The notes beneath the pieces were generated by a model. It did no database searches, was not told the origin of the DNA, and saw only the letters and a program-made list of their open reading frames with translations. Shown in pieces: positions 27,214 to 37,411 of a stretch of DNA of 64,000 nucleotides (the first letter of the stretch is position 1; every line of letters starts with the position of its first letter). This DNA is from Lyngbya aestuarii BL J (GTDB taxonomy: Bacteria > Cyanobacteriota > Cyanobacteriia > Cyanobacteriales > Microcoleaceae): positions 39,543 through 103,542 of the forward strand of contig NZ_AUZM01000016.1 in assembly GCF_000478195.2 (NCBI RefSeq), given 5' to 3'. The position numbers were made by a program, and so were the translations under genes.

Positions 27214-27281
27214 ACTCGACAAAATTTCCCCCGTTTGCGATAATCTAAAGTTGGAAGTGAAGCCAACCTATAGCCACTAAC

Positions 27282-28049
27282 TTGAGTTCTAACCCTCCCT
27301 CAAATCCCCAACTGCGGTTAACTAACGTCTCCTTACAATCAAAAATTGGTTTTCAGCCGATCTTGCAGGAGATTTCGCTAGAGGTACAACGAGGCGATCG
27401 CATTGCTTTGATTGGAATTTCGGGAGCGGGAAAAACGTCACTGTTGCGGTTATTGAATCGCTTAAATAGTCCCTCAAACGGGGAGATATTTTTTGAAGAA
27501 AAAAATTACACGCAGATTCCGGTTGTTCAACTCCGACAACAAATCACCTTCGTTTTATCCGACTCCAAACTATTAGGAATGACGGTGCGAGAGGCGATTT
27601 CCTATCCTCTCCAGTTGCGGGGTTTATCTGAGGATGATATTAGTCAACAGTTAACCCAATGGACAGAACGTTTAGAGATTCCCTCTGATTGGTTAAATCG
27701 AACAGAAGTGCAACTATCAACGGGACAACGCCAAAAAATAGCAATCGCCCGAGCATTAGTGATTCAACCGCAAATTTTATTACTGGATGAACCAATAACG
27801 GCGTTAGATGTTGCTAGTCAGAAAAAGATACTCAACATTTTACAAACATTAAGCAGCGATGGGATGACCGTAATTTTTGCGACTCATCACCTCGATCTAA
27901 TTCAAGACTGGGGAAATCGATTATGGTATTTATTACAAGGAAAATTAGTTCAAGATTATCCAACTCGACAGATAGACTGGCAAGCTTTAAAACAGCAATT
28001 GATGATCACTCAACAACAGGATATCCAGGAGTGGGAATCAGAAGATTAA
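27282..28049 (+). CDS. ABC transporter ATP-binding protein
   Basis: A 255-residue ATPase. Walker A GISGAGKTS is at about residues 44-52, the signature region is QLSTGQRQK (a variant of LSGGQ), Walker B is ILLLDEP, and the switch histidine is in FATHHLD. It has the single-domain form of the PstB/YbbL type. No permease or binding protein is adjacent, so its substrate and partners cannot be named. It probably uses a TTG start; it begins 68 bases after the SnoaL-like stop and may be cotranscribed with it. Confidence 0.85.
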   Translation: MSSNPPSNPQLRLTNVSLQSKIGFQPILQEISLEVQRGDRIALIGISGAGKTSLLRLLNRLNSPSNGEIFFEEKNYTQIPVVQLRQQITFVLSDSKLLGMTVREAISYPLQLRGLSEDDISQQLTQWTERLEIPSDWLNRTEVQLSTGQRQKIAIARALVIQPQILLLDEPITALDVASQKKILNILQTLSSDGMTVIFATHHLDLIQDWGNRLWYLLQGKLVQDYPTRQIDWQALKQQLMITQQQDIQEWESED

Positions 28050-28082
28050 CTAAGATTTTACTGACTGTTCAATCCACTCAAA

Positions 28083-28832
28083 TTAACTGCTAGCTCTGAC
28101 TGGTATTGTCGGAGGTTTGCCATTCATTCGAGGATTCCAAGAATCAGGCTTTAGCATTTCCAAATTGAGCCGATATCCGACGTTTCTTACGGTTTGAATC
28201 AGAATGGGTTGGCGAGGGTCTACTTCCACTTTTTTCCGCAATGATAAAACGTGAGTATCAATGGTACGTGGATTATCAATCGAGTCTGGCCAAGCCCGTC
28301 GCAGTAGTTCCGAACGACTCAGAGGTTCTCCGTCCGCTTGAGCTAAAACATACAGTAAGCTATATTCTTGAGGGGTTAATTCAATCAGTTGTCCGCGTAG
28401 TCTTACCCGACGCTGCACTAAATCAATTTTGAGAATGCCATAGTCTAAACTTGCAGGGGGAGCAGCAGTATGAGTGCGTCGCATCAGAGCTTCAGTCCGA
28501 GCTAAAAACTCTTGCATTCCAAAAGGTTTTGTTAAATAATCATCAGCCCCCGCTTTCAAACCTCGGACAATATCGGCTTCTGTTTTCCGAGAAGACAGCA
28601 TTAAAATCAATGACTGTTGCTGTCGGAGCCAACGACAAAATTCTAAAGCGTTTCCCCCAGGCAATTCAACATCGAGAATGACCAAATTGGGTTGATGAGT
28701 ATGGAATATCTCTCTGGCATGGTGAAAATCGGCTGACTGCCAAACGGAGTAGCCAACTTGTTGTAAATGCCAACCCAACAGTGATCTTAAATGAGGATTT
28801 CCTTCAATAATAGAAATGCAAACAGATCCCAC
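28083..28832 (-). CDS. OmpR-family response regulator with atypical receiver
   Basis: A 249-residue regulator. The receiver domain (residues 1-120) keeps the phosphoacceptor D54 and the lysine in YLTKPFG, but the acidic pair near the N-terminus reads Glu10-Gly11 instead of two acidic residues, so Mg2+ binding may be altered. A winged-helix DNA-binding domain follows (SLDYGILKIDLVQRR to VRNVGYRL). Start is GTG at 28832. No histidine kinase is adjacent. Atypical receivers in cyanobacteria include NblR, but I cannot assign this one. Confidence 0.85.
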   Translation of the reverse strand: MGSVCISIIEGNPHLRSLLGWHLQQVGYSVWQSADFHHAREIFHTHQPNLVILDVELPGGNALEFCRWLRQQQSLILMLSSRKTEADIVRGLKAGADDYLTKPFGMQEFLARTEALMRRTHTAAPPASLDYGILKIDLVQRRVRLRGQLIELTPQEYSLLYVLAQADGEPLSRSELLRRAWPDSIDNPRTIDTHVLSLRKKVEVDPRQPILIQTVRNVGYRLNLEMLKPDSWNPRMNGKPPTIPVRASS

Positions 28833-29432
28833 GAGTGTTTAGTTATCCTTATTATTATTGGATTACAGGTTAACAGAGCCAATCCGATATATTTTGTAAC
28901 CGATGTTACCCTCAATCAAGTTCTTATTTATCTGGGAACTTTCTGTATTTTATGTCGCGTAAATAACATTATTCGGATCTCAACCCATTGAGTCAGAATC
29001 AGACTCTTGACAGACAGGTTATGATCACAATAGAAAGACTCAATCAACCGGAGTCGGTTAACCTGTCCTTTAAATCATCTAGTTGTGAACCCTTTTAAAG
29101 CCTAACTTAACTCGCATCTATCGAGTGTTCTGCCTTTGACACTGATTATTGGAGTGATACAAGTAGAGTTGAACTGACTAGCGTAGCTTATAGCACAACT
29201 CTCCTATTGAGATTGACGAAGCTCAGGGTTGATGCTTCGGTGTCGAGGACATAAATCCATTCAAGAGCTTCATATTTAAGGGTAATTCCCCCGATACTGA
29301 GAAGATTGAGCTAAAATCTAAAATCTAAAAGGCTTGGATGCAGGAAATTGGCCCAAAATGAGGAAAATCTCCCGTTAAATCGTCCAGTCCTATCATTGAC
29401 TTTCTGCCCACACTCTAAATACATTGGTAACT
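28833..29432. other. Gene-free spacer
   Basis: About 600 bases between the divergent response regulator and DUF6761 genes hold no convincing gene. The only structure seen is AGAGTTG complementary to CAACTCT across about 25 bases near 29166-29204, and a short tandem AAATCTAAAATCTAAAA near 29314-29330. Promoters for both genes probably lie here. Confidence 0.4.
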
Positions 29433-29687
29433 ATGCTGCAAGACGCTCCTACTATTCGCCACTATCAAAAGCTGACCGACTCCCTAGTCGAAATGTGGAA
29501 TCGTGGTTATCGCTATGATGATTTAAGAATGTATATCGATGGTTATTTAGCGGCTCTGAGACATTCCAGCGTCTTAGAACCCCATTTAGTACATCGTTTA
29601 GAGGAAGAAACGTTTCGATATCTCAATGACCCCTCTAACTTTGAGATGGCGATGCCGATGGTTCAGCCTGAAGTTGACTACTATTAG
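29433..29687 (+). CDS. DUF6761 family protein
   Basis: An 84-residue cyanobacteria-specific protein with a helical core (IRHYQKLTDSLVEMWNRGYRYDDLRMYIDGYL) cited here by its span at residues 8-39, then HLVHRLEEETFRYL and an acidic tail. Function unknown. The ATG at 29433 is preferred over a TTG nine bases upstream. Confidence 0.75.
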   Translation: MLQDAPTIRHYQKLTDSLVEMWNRGYRYDDLRMYIDGYLAALRHSSVLEPHLVHRLEEETFRYLNDPSNFEMAMPMVQPEVDYY

Positions 29688-29814
29688 CCAGGCTAGCATG
29701 AGTCTGAGGATTTTTCGATGATCTCAGACTCAGTGAAGCCGACTCTTGAAGGGCGGGAGTCGGCTCAGAAGGTAAAGGCGTGCCTAAAATGTGAAAACAG
29801 CCTTTTAGCTAGTC

Positions 29815-30138
29815 TTATGATGCGAGAGCCACCTCAACCATTTGTTGTAACTCGCCCTTTTGATACAGTTCGATCACCACATCAGATCCACCCACAAATT
29901 CACCATTGATATAAACTTGGGGAATCGTGGGCCAACTTGAGTATTCTTTGATTCCTTGACGAATATCAGGATCTTCTAAGACATCACAAGTTTCAAAGGG
30001 AACACCTAAGCTATTTAAAATCCCCACAACATTGTTAGAGAAGCCACACATGGGCATCAACTTAGTGCCTTTGATAAACACGAAAATTTTCTGGCTATTG
30101 ACCATGTTGTCAATTCTAGCTTGTAGTTCTGGAGTCAT
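29815..30138 (-). CDS. grxD: Monothiol glutaredoxin Grx4 family
   Basis: A 107-residue glutaredoxin with the CGFS active site at residues 31-34 (MPMCGFSNNVV), the glutathione-binding WPTIPQVYINGEFVGGSD and a C-terminal helix. CGFS glutaredoxins carry [2Fe-2S] clusters and work with BolA proteins in iron-sulfur trafficking and iron regulation. The bolA homologue lies 114 bases upstream on the same strand. The ATG at 30138 gives the normal family start; an upstream one would add nine residues. Confidence 0.93.
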   Translation of the reverse strand: MTPELQARIDNMVNSQKIFVFIKGTKLMPMCGFSNNVVGILNSLGVPFETCDVLEDPDIRQGIKEYSSWPTIPQVYINGEFVGGSDVVIELYQKGELQQMVEVALAS

Positions 30139-30252
30139 TGTTTTTCCTGAAGTAGCTGAGAGCAATCGTTTTTGAGAAAGAAAATTAAGACACTTGGGTT
30201 AGGGATTCTTTCTCCTCAATACCTAACCGCTCAGATCACTGTTAGATATTAA

Positions 30253-30513
30253 TTAAGCGACTTGGTTAGCTTTTTCCCACTCTGAGGGAGTGTAGGTTTT
30301 TAAGGCCAGAGCATGGATCACTTCTGTATCCATCGCCTCTTTCACTGCACTATAAACCATTTGATGCTGTTTAACCAGCGTTTTTCCCTCAAACTCAGAA
30401 GAAACCACAACCGCCTGAAGGTGATCGCCACCTCCTGTCAAATCTTGAACCTGAACCATAGAACCTGGCAATTTCGATTGAATCATTGCCTCGACCTGAC
30501 CTAAAGTGAGCAT
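30253..30513 (-). CDS. BolA family protein
   Basis: An 86-residue BolA-like protein. The family pattern is visible: [18 protein letters not shown], a conserved DHLQAVVVS loop, [14 protein letters not shown] and [14 protein letters not shown], with histidines able to bind a shared iron-sulfur cluster. It is the first gene of a bolA-grxD pair. The start is the ATG at 30513; a TTG four codons upstream is less likely. Confidence 0.9.
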   Translation of the reverse strand: MLTLGQVEAMIQSKLPGSMVQVQDLTGGGDHLQAVVVSSEFEGKTLVKQHQMVYSAVKEAMDTEVIHALALKTYTPSEWEKANQVA

Positions 30514-30557
30514 ACACTTTCTCAATAGACGACCGTATGCTTTATTTTATCTAAAAA

Positions 30558-31280
30558 TTACTGAGCAGAAGACGTCGATTGTTCAGTCGGTTCACCTCCG
30601 GGTAGAGGAGAATCCACAAATCCCAACTCCAACAACTGCTGATAAGCCTTCTTCCCTAAGTCCCGAGTCGGGGCTTGAGAACGAATAATTTGAATCAACA
30701 AAGGCACTGCAAGTTCCGGTTGATTTTGAGCGCGATGCACTAAAGCCAGTTGATAAGTCGCATCATCCCGCATCTGAGCCGTCTGTCGAGCATTATTACG
30801 ATGTTGATCCGCAACGCGGTTATCAATTCCTGAAAAGCTAGTCGCTAACTGTTGATAAAAATTAGACAACTGATTAAAAACCTGACGAGCTTCTTGTAAT
30901 TTGGTGGCCGCTTCAGTGTAATTTTCTCTAGCAACAGCTTGGCTAGCTTCTTCCAGCAAACGCTTACCACCCTGTATACTCAGAAAACTATCCTCTAATG
31001 CCAGAGGACGCATCTCATTGGGGTCCATGGGCTGAACTCCTTCACCTGAAACCGGATTAGAAAATTCGACAGATTCATCCATCGTTGAACTCTCATCTAG
31101 GTTTTCTGGCAGAGACTCCTGAGCCAGAACATTGATCGGCATCAACATCATCCCGATCGCCCAAACCCAAACAGACCAATGGGCTGTAAAGCGGAGAGGG
31201 TAGACAGTTGCGGAAGATTCCATGGCTGAGTGAGCGCGATCGCGCAACGGCAAGTGAATAAGTTTAAAGAATTTTATCAT
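30558..31280 (-). CDS. Exported TPR-like protein, unknown
   Basis: A 240-residue protein with a membrane anchor or signal segment (WSVWVWAIGMMLMPINVLAQ, about residues 36-55), an acidic linker, then a helical region with tetratricopeptide-like character (ARENYTEAATKLQEARQVFNQL; MRDDATYQLALVHRAQNQPEL). Probably periplasmic or inner-membrane anchored. I do not recognise a family name. Start at the ATG at 31280, preceded by GGGAAG five bases upstream; a GTG at 31331 would add 17 basic residues. Confidence 0.7.
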   Translation of the reverse strand: MIKFFKLIHLPLRDRAHSAMESSATVYPLRFTAHWSVWVWAIGMMLMPINVLAQESLPENLDESSTMDESVEFSNPVSGEGVQPMDPNEMRPLALEDSFLSIQGGKRLLEEASQAVARENYTEAATKLQEARQVFNQLSNFYQQLATSFSGIDNRVADQHRNNARQTAQMRDDATYQLALVHRAQNQPELAVPLLIQIIRSQAPTRDLGKKAYQQLLELGFVDSPLPGGEPTEQSTSSAQ

Positions 31281-31444
31281 TTTAGCTTCCCATTTTAAGA
31301 TTTTTTTAGATTGTCTACGCTCAACCCGCACAAGTTATAGTTTTGAGTGGCTCCGGATTTTCTCCAACGCCAACCGCTAACCATCCAGATTCCATCAGTC
31401 TAGGTGGTGAATGAGAATTTAGGTTTAAAAAAGGTTACTTCATT

Positions 31445-33568
31445 ATGACATCACCGGAGAACTCATTGAATATCAGCACCCGAGAACACCAAGGCATAGG
31501 AGTTTCAGAAGAAAAGATCGGTTCGATTTTACAGCGAGGAGGCGAAGAACTGAGCGTTGAGAAACTGCCCAATCGCTTCACCGTGCAACTGTCTATGGAT
31601 GGACGAGTCTTAGAGGATTTCTCACGAGGCGCAATTCCGATGGTTTATACCAGCAACACTCTCCCGGAACTAGAAGAAATCGAAGTCGCCCCCGATCAAC
31701 TTGATCAAGCCATGGAACTGGTGCGACAGTCCGATAAAGTCGCCTTTGCCAGTCATGTCTACCGAGTAGACAACGATCCGGGTATGGTCTTTTACCTCAG
31801 CGATCAAGTGACGATTCAATTTGATGAGTCTGTAGAGGAGGCGAAACGCAACTCAATCGCCTCTGCTGTCGGCTTAGAATACCTCAAACCAGTAGACGGA
31901 GTGAATAACGCTTTTGTTTATCGAGTCACTTCCAAAGCGAGTGAAAATCCAATCAAGATTTCTAATTATCTCAAGTGGAATCCGGAAGTTTTAATCGCTG
32001 AACCCAATATTATCGTCCGTTCTCAATCCTACTATCGCCCAGGCGATTCGCTCTACACCAAACAATGGTATCTCAATCATAATGGCGGTTCTTCCCAACT
32101 CGGCGTTAACTCTCATATTGGTGTCGAACAAGCTTGGGATATTACCCGAGGCGTGAGATCTATCGTGATTGCGATCGCTGATGATTCTGTAGACTTAAAT
32201 CATCCCGACTTTCAAGGCATGGGTAAAATTGTCGCCCCCCTCGACTTGAAAGGCCGTGATCTGCTTCCCATGCCGGAGGCCGCCTCTGATAATCATGGTA
32301 CAGCTTGTGCTGGAGTCGCCCTCGCCGAAGAAAATGGTCGCGGAGTTGTGGGGGTTGCGCCCGGTTGTGCATTAATGGCAATTCGGACAACGGGTTATCT
32401 TGATGATGAATCTGTTGAACAAATTTTTAACTGGGCGATTCAAAGAGGTGCGTCGGTGGTTTCCTGTAGTTGGGGGGCAAGTGCTGTCTATTTTCCCCTA
32501 TCCCTGCGACAAAGTGCTGCAATGACCAAAGCCGCTAAACAAGGGCGCAAGGGTAAAGGGTGTGTGATTATCTTCGCGGCAGGAAACGCTAACCGTCCGA
32601 TTAATGGTCTTCTTAATGAACAAGGCTGGCCAAATGATGTGATTAAAGGTCAGGTTAAATGGTTAGCCGGATTTGCAGTTCACCCTGATGTGATTGCAGT
32701 TTCAGCTTGTAATAGTCTTAATAAAAAGTCAGCTTATAGTAACTGGGGAACCGGAATTTCTGTCTGTGCGCCCAGTAATAACGCCCCTCCCGGAATGTGG
32801 CTACCCGAAACCGGATACATTGGTACTCCCCCGACCATTCGGACTTCTTTGCAAGGGTTAGGAGTGTTTACCACCGATCGCATGGGTGCCGCAGGTTATG
32901 ACCAATCAGATTTTACCCCCTATTTTGGGGGAACTTCTAGTGCTACGCCTGTTGTCGCTGGAGTGGCGGCTTTAGTCTTGTCCGCGAACCCCGATCTCAC
33001 CGCTCAAGAAGTCCGACGCATTCTCGAACAAACAGCCGATAAAGTGATTGATCCTGACCCCGATCCACAATTAGGGGTTCGTCTGGGAAGTTATGATCGA
33101 AATGGTTATTCTCAGTGGTTTGGCTATGGTAAAGTGAATGCTTATCAAGCCGTGAGAATGGCACAAAGTCAACGAGTAACTTTTCAAAAACCTTCTCGGC
33201 GTCTGGTCGAAACCAATAATCGAACCCTGGAAATTCCCGATGATCAGCCTCAAGGCATTAAAAGCTCGATCGTCATTTCTGAAACCTCTCCCCTGCAAGA
33301 TATTCAAGTCACCTTAGAAATCGAACATAGCTTTTTGGGAGATCTTGAGGTGTGGTTGGTAGCACCGAATGGGGAGAAAGTGTTACTCCAAAATCGGATG
33401 TTGGGTCGTCAAACGCAGTTACAAAAGACTTATTCACTGCAAACAACACCCTATTTAAGGCAGTTTCTTAATCTTTCACCTCAAGGGAGTTGGCAACTGT
33501 TGGTGATTGACTGCGCCCCCGGAAATATCGGGCAATTAAAACAGTGGAAGCTCGATTTAGGGCTGTAG
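31445..33568 (+). CDS. Subtilisin-like serine protease with P-domain
   Basis: A 707-residue S8 peptidase. The N-terminal ~200 residues look like a propeptide, followed by the catalytic domain with Asp in IAIADDSVDLNHPDF (about 245), His in DNHGTACAGV (about 284) and Ser in GGTSSATPVVAG (about 497). The C-terminal ~110 residues are a proprotein-convertase P-domain (SLGDLEVWLVAPNGEKVLL-type). No signal peptide is evident. The architecture resembles the calcium-dependent protease PrcA of Anabaena, but identity is not proven. Single gene, divergent from the exported TPR-like protein. Confidence 0.88.
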   Translation: MTSPENSLNISTREHQGIGVSEEKIGSILQRGGEELSVEKLPNRFTVQLSMDGRVLEDFSRGAIPMVYTSNTLPELEEIEVAPDQLDQAMELVRQSDKVAFASHVYRVDNDPGMVFYLSDQVTIQFDESVEEAKRNSIASAVGLEYLKPVDGVNNAFVYRVTSKASENPIKISNYLKWNPEVLIAEPNIIVRSQSYYRPGDSLYTKQWYLNHNGGSSQLGVNSHIGVEQAWDITRGVRSIVIAIADDSVDLNHPDFQGMGKIVAPLDLKGRDLLPMPEAASDNHGTACAGVALAEENGRGVVGVAPGCALMAIRTTGYLDDESVEQIFNWAIQRGASVVSCSWGASAVYFPLSLRQSAAMTKAAKQGRKGKGCVIIFAAGNANRPINGLLNEQGWPNDVIKGQVKWLAGFAVHPDVIAVSACNSLNKKSAYSNWGTGISVCAPSNNAPPGMWLPETGYIGTPPTIRTSLQGLGVFTTDRMGAAGYDQSDFTPYFGGTSSATPVVAGVAALVLSANPDLTAQEVRRILEQTADKVIDPDPDPQLGVRLGSYDRNGYSQWFGYGKVNAYQAVRMAQSQRVTFQKPSRRLVETNNRTLEIPDDQPQGIKSSIVISETSPLQDIQVTLEIEHSFLGDLEVWLVAPNGEKVLLQNRMLGRQTQLQKTYSLQTTPYLRQFLNLSPQGSWQLLVIDCAPGNIGQLKQWKLDLGL

Positions 33569-33782
33569 ATGATTCTTCAATCACCGAAAACAAGGGCAGT
33601 TCATAAATTGCCCCGACTAATTCCTGATCAAAAGTCGTGAGGTCAAAATTTCCCCAACTCCTCCTCTCCCCAACTTCCAAAGGGCGACTAAAAGCCTATT
33701 GCCTTTAGGCAGAGGTAGGTTACAATAAAGGGCTTGAAACGCTAATTACCTCTGTAGAAAGTGACAGGGGGGAGGGTAAATC

Positions 33783-35024
33783 ATGTCAGATTGGACTGAG
33801 ATTTCAGGGGGTATAACCGCACCCAGAGGATATCAAGCCTCCGGTATCGTTGCGGGATTAAAACCATCGGGCGCACCCGATTTGGCATTAATCTTGTCAG
33901 ATGTCGATGCGATCGCCGCCGGAGTCTTTACAACCTCGCAAGTCCGAGCAGCCTGTGTCGATTATTGTCGTCAACAACTACAAGCTCGATCTAGTGCGAG
34001 GGCGATTTTATGTAATGCGGGACAGGCAAATGCGGCGACCGGAGAACAGGGTTGGCTCGATGCCGTCGAAAGCTCCGAAGTCTTAGCTAAGGCCTTGAAT
34101 ATCGCACCAGAATCGGTCTTACTGGCTTCGACAGGGGTAATCGGTCAACGCATAAAAATGGATGCCCTCAAAGCCGCTATTCCGCAGTTAGTGGCACAAG
34201 CTTCAGAGTCGGGAGGAGAAGCCGCATCCCGTGCCATTATTACCACCGATTTAGTCACAAAATCCATTGCTTTAGAAACAACGTTTGGCGATCGCCCTGT
34301 TCGGATTGGGGGAATTTCTAAAGGGTCTGGAATGATTCATCCCAATATGGCGACGATGCTAGGGTTTGTCACTTGTGATGCGGCCGTTTCACCCCCGTTA
34401 TGGCAAGAAATGTTAAGTCGAGCCACTAATCGCAGTTTTAATCAGATTACCGTTGATGGTGATACCAGCACCAACGATACTTTGATTGCATTGGCTAATG
34501 GTCAATCTCGTACTCCTGCAATTACAGGGAAAGGGCCAGAAGCCGATCAACTTGAAGCTATGCTCACCGCAGTTTGTGAACATTTAGCCAAAGCGATCGC
34601 TCGCGATGGTGAAGGAGCGACTTGTTTGATTGAAGTGCAAGTCAGTGGCGCTCCCGATGAACCTGATGCTCGTCAAGTGGCGAAAACGATTGTCGGATCA
34701 TCACTGGTGAAATCAGCAATTTTTGGCCATGATCCCAATTGGGGAAGAATTGCCGCCGCTGCCGGACGGGCCGGGGTCAACTTTAAGCAAGAAGATCTAC
34801 GGATTCAATTGGGAGAGTTTGTTCTGATGGAAAAGGGTCAACCTTTACCGTTTGATCGAGCCGCAGCCAGTCAGTATTTGACACAAGCATCGGCGGGAGA
34901 ATATCTCAAAAGTGATACTGTTTTAATTCAAGTCAAGTTAGGAAATGGTTCAGGCGTAGGGAAAGCTTGGGGATGTGATTTGAGTTATGACTATGTGAAG
35001 ATTAATGCCGAATACACGACCTAA
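33783..35024 (+). CDS. argJ: Bifunctional ornithine acetyltransferase/N-acetylglutamate synthase
   Basis: Transfers acetyl from N-acetylornithine to glutamate and, in bifunctional forms, makes N-acetylglutamate, for arginine synthesis. The precursor is self-cleaved before the nucleophilic Thr in GMIHPNMATMLGF (about residue 191), giving alpha and beta chains. Other motifs are KGSGM, TNDT and FGHDPNWGRI. The 413-residue length is normal. A TACAAT box preceded by GGTAGG lies at 33719-33724, followed by AAAGGGC, and a strong GGGAGGG precedes the ATG. Confidence 0.95.
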   Translation: MSDWTEISGGITAPRGYQASGIVAGLKPSGAPDLALILSDVDAIAAGVFTTSQVRAACVDYCRQQLQARSSARAILCNAGQANAATGEQGWLDAVESSEVLAKALNIAPESVLLASTGVIGQRIKMDALKAAIPQLVAQASESGGEAASRAIITTDLVTKSIALETTFGDRPVRIGGISKGSGMIHPNMATMLGFVTCDAAVSPPLWQEMLSRATNRSFNQITVDGDTSTNDTLIALANGQSRTPAITGKGPEADQLEAMLTAVCEHLAKAIARDGEGATCLIEVQVSGAPDEPDARQVAKTIVGSSLVKSAIFGHDPNWGRIAAAAGRAGVNFKQEDLRIQLGEFVLMEKGQPLPFDRAAASQYLTQASAGEYLKSDTVLIQVKLGNGSGVGKAWGCDLSYDYVKINAEYTT

Positions 35025-35146
35025 CCTCTCAAGTCTATTGTGAAGATGGCTACCCTGATGTTTTCTTAAATTAAGTTCAATGTTTCATCAGGAAGTCAGG
35101 ACTTTCTATTGTTGCGGTTTCACCGATAACTCGCTGAAAGTCAGAC

Positions 35147-37411
35147 TTAGATCAACGGTTCCATCTCTTCTGTTGTGTTCTGAACAGAAATTGTCTGTGC
35201 TAAGTAAGGAGCATTTTTACGGTCGGAGTAACGCTGGGTATGGTTAGCCACCACACCTAAACAGGGGAGATGAAACTTATTGAGTTGAGCGAGTACATTT
35301 TCAGTCACAGATTGATGGGTTTTGGCAATTCCGACCACCATAATCAAACCATCGAGATGTCCGGTGAGAAAAGTTGCATCGGTATAGTCTTTTAACTGAG
35401 GTGTATCGTAAATTACCAGGTCAAATGTCTTCTGAAGTTCATCGACGATATGCCGCATCTGAGCTGACCCTAAAAGTTTAATTGCTGCGGCGGTTGGCAC
35501 TCCCGCAGTTAAGGCAAATAGGTTATCTGCCATTGCCGACTGTTGAATCAGAATACTCGGAGCAATGCGGCTATCAGTCAGAAGATTGCTGAGTCCTTTT
35601 TGGTTGGGTAAACCTAAGCTTTGATGGAGTTGCGGATGACGTAAGTTAGCATCAACAATTAATACTTTTTGACCCATACTCGCAATGGTTTGAGCCAGAT
35701 GTAAAGCTACCATGGATTTTCCATCTCCAGACTCAGCCGAACAAACTGCTAAGGAACGTATTGGAGAATCTCCATAGAGAAAGCGGATATTTGCATAAAG
35801 CGCATCAAAAGCATCCATAAATTGAGAGAGCTTTTGTTGAGAACTCCCAAATAAGCTCAGAGTAGATTGTCGTTTCTGGCGGGGAATAATCCCTAAAATC
35901 GGCTGCTTGATCGCATCCTTGAGATCATCAATGCTGTAGAAAATATTGTGGAGTTTCTCGATTAAAAGAGCCAGAGCCAATCCCACCGCTAAACCGCCAC
36001 CTAGACCCATAATTAACTTTTTCGATCCCCCATCACTTTCACCTTCTGTAACTTGAGGTTGAGAAATTACTTCCCAAGGAACGTTATCTTGAGCCGTGTC
36101 TAGGAGCAGTCTTTCTCGCTGTTCGAGCAGTCGCCTGAGGTTTCCATTGGCGAGTTCAAGTTGTTGTTGTAATTCTGCATATCGACGAGAAATACTCGGG
36201 AAAACTACCGCTTGTTGCTCTAACTGGGATTGAGATTGCTCTAATCCAGCTAAACGAACTTCGAGCATTTGGATTTGATTGCTGACTTCCACAAGCTGTC
36301 CAATCAGTTGCTGACGAATTGAACTTTGAAATCCTAAAACTGAAGAACTTGGCGAAATTGTTGAGGAATTTTCACCTAAAACTCTTTGGGTTTCTTGATC
36401 TAGTAATTGCTGAATATTGGCTCGTTGTTGCAGGAGTAATTGCATCTCCGGCGTATTATTATTATAAACCGCAGACTGTTTAGCAATTTCGTTTTCAATT
36501 CCTGCTAAACTGGCTAATAATTGAGTTCGGTTAGGAGCTTCACTCAAGCTCGAAGCCGCAATCGCTTCATCGGGGGTTAAATTCAGTTTAGCTTGCAGAT
36601 TATTGTACTGAGTTGTTAATTCTTGAAGTTGTCTTTGAGTTTCATTTCGTTGAGCCTCAAGTTGGCGAATTTGTTCATAGAGTTCTTCTCCCCGAGTTTG
36701 GGGATTAAAGAGTTGATAATCTTGTTGCAAGTTTTGGAGTTGATTTTGATAGCTATTCACCCGTTTTTCTAAGTCCGGGAGTTGAGTATCAATATATTTT
36801 ATCCCTTCGCGAAGACCACTACTGCGCTCCTCTACACTATATGTCAAATACCGTTCAGCCGTTTCTTGTAAGACTAGCTCAATCAAACCCGGATCTAAGC
36901 CTTCGTATTTAATTTCTAGAATTTTAGTTATATCAAATCTCCTGTTTTCTCCAATTAAACGCTCAACGACTAAGTTCTTTTGAATTTTTTTCAGATTAAA
37001 GTCTGGATATTGCGTTTGAACCTTCGCAACAATTTCATCTAAAACTTCTGGACTTTGCAAAATCTCTAGCTGAGTGGGATAATCTAAATTAAATAAATTA
37101 TCGTTGGGGTTTCCTTGGGTGCGGTTAAGGGTTAAAGGATCAGTCAACTTATCGGTTGAAGTCACAGGTTCAACCAACATCTGAAAATTGCCCACGTAAG
37201 TTGGAGGTGGGTCTTCAATAAACCTGTTGGCTGCAATGGTGGCAATTCCAGCTACCCCAGCAATCAAAATAATTTTTCGCTGAACGGTTCTTAACACTGG
37301 GCCTAAACTCAACCCGCCGCCAGTCGAAGAAGCTGTCAACTCCTCCGTCTCATCGGCAAATTGTGAACCCTTTAGATCATCTGAGTCAATTGCTACAGTA
37401 TCGCGCTGCAT
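35147..37411 (-). CDS. Wzc-like polysaccharide co-polymerase/tyrosine autokinase
   Basis: A 754-residue inner-membrane protein that controls chain length in exopolysaccharide export. A Wzz domain with a membrane span follows an acidic N-terminus, then a long periplasmic coiled coil rich in Gln and Leu (about residues 200-440), a second span near 470-490, and a cytoplasmic BY-kinase domain. Its Walker A is SAESGDGKS (about 555-565) and Walker A' is VLIVDANLRHP. The C-terminal tail has only two tyrosines (RYSDRKNAPYL), fewer than in classical Wzc. The Wza-like gene lies just upstream on the same strand. Confidence 0.88.
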   Translation of the reverse strand: MQRDTVAIDSDDLKGSQFADETEELTASSTGGGLSLGPVLRTVQRKIILIAGVAGIATIAANRFIEDPPPTYVGNFQMLVEPVTSTDKLTDPLTLNRTQGNPNDNLFNLDYPTQLEILQSPEVLDEIVAKVQTQYPDFNLKKIQKNLVVERLIGENRRFDITKILEIKYEGLDPGLIELVLQETAERYLTYSVEERSSGLREGIKYIDTQLPDLEKRVNSYQNQLQNLQQDYQLFNPQTRGEELYEQIRQLEAQRNETQRQLQELTTQYNNLQAKLNLTPDEAIAASSLSEAPNRTQLLASLAGIENEIAKQSAVYNNNTPEMQLLLQQRANIQQLLDQETQRVLGENSSTISPSSSVLGFQSSIRQQLIGQLVEVSNQIQMLEVRLAGLEQSQSQLEQQAVVFPSISRRYAELQQQLELANGNLRRLLEQRERLLLDTAQDNVPWEVISQPQVTEGESDGGSKKLIMGLGGGLAVGLALALLIEKLHNIFYSIDDLKDAIKQPILGIIPRQKRQSTLSLFGSSQQKLSQFMDAFDALYANIRFLYGDSPIRSLAVCSAESGDGKSMVALHLAQTIASMGQKVLIVDANLRHPQLHQSLGLPNQKGLSNLLTDSRIAPSILIQQSAMADNLFALTAGVPTAAAIKLLGSAQMRHIVDELQKTFDLVIYDTPQLKDYTDATFLTGHLDGLIMVVGIAKTHQSVTENVLAQLNKFHLPCLGVVANHTQRYSDRKNAPYLAQTISVQNTTEEMEPLI

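Noticed and set aside
33711..33725. 12-base GTAGGTTACAAT shared with the IS right end at 5495-5506
   Set aside because: Both copies contain a TACAAT -10-like promoter box, so promoter similarity or chance explains it; no second hairpin like the IS end is clear.
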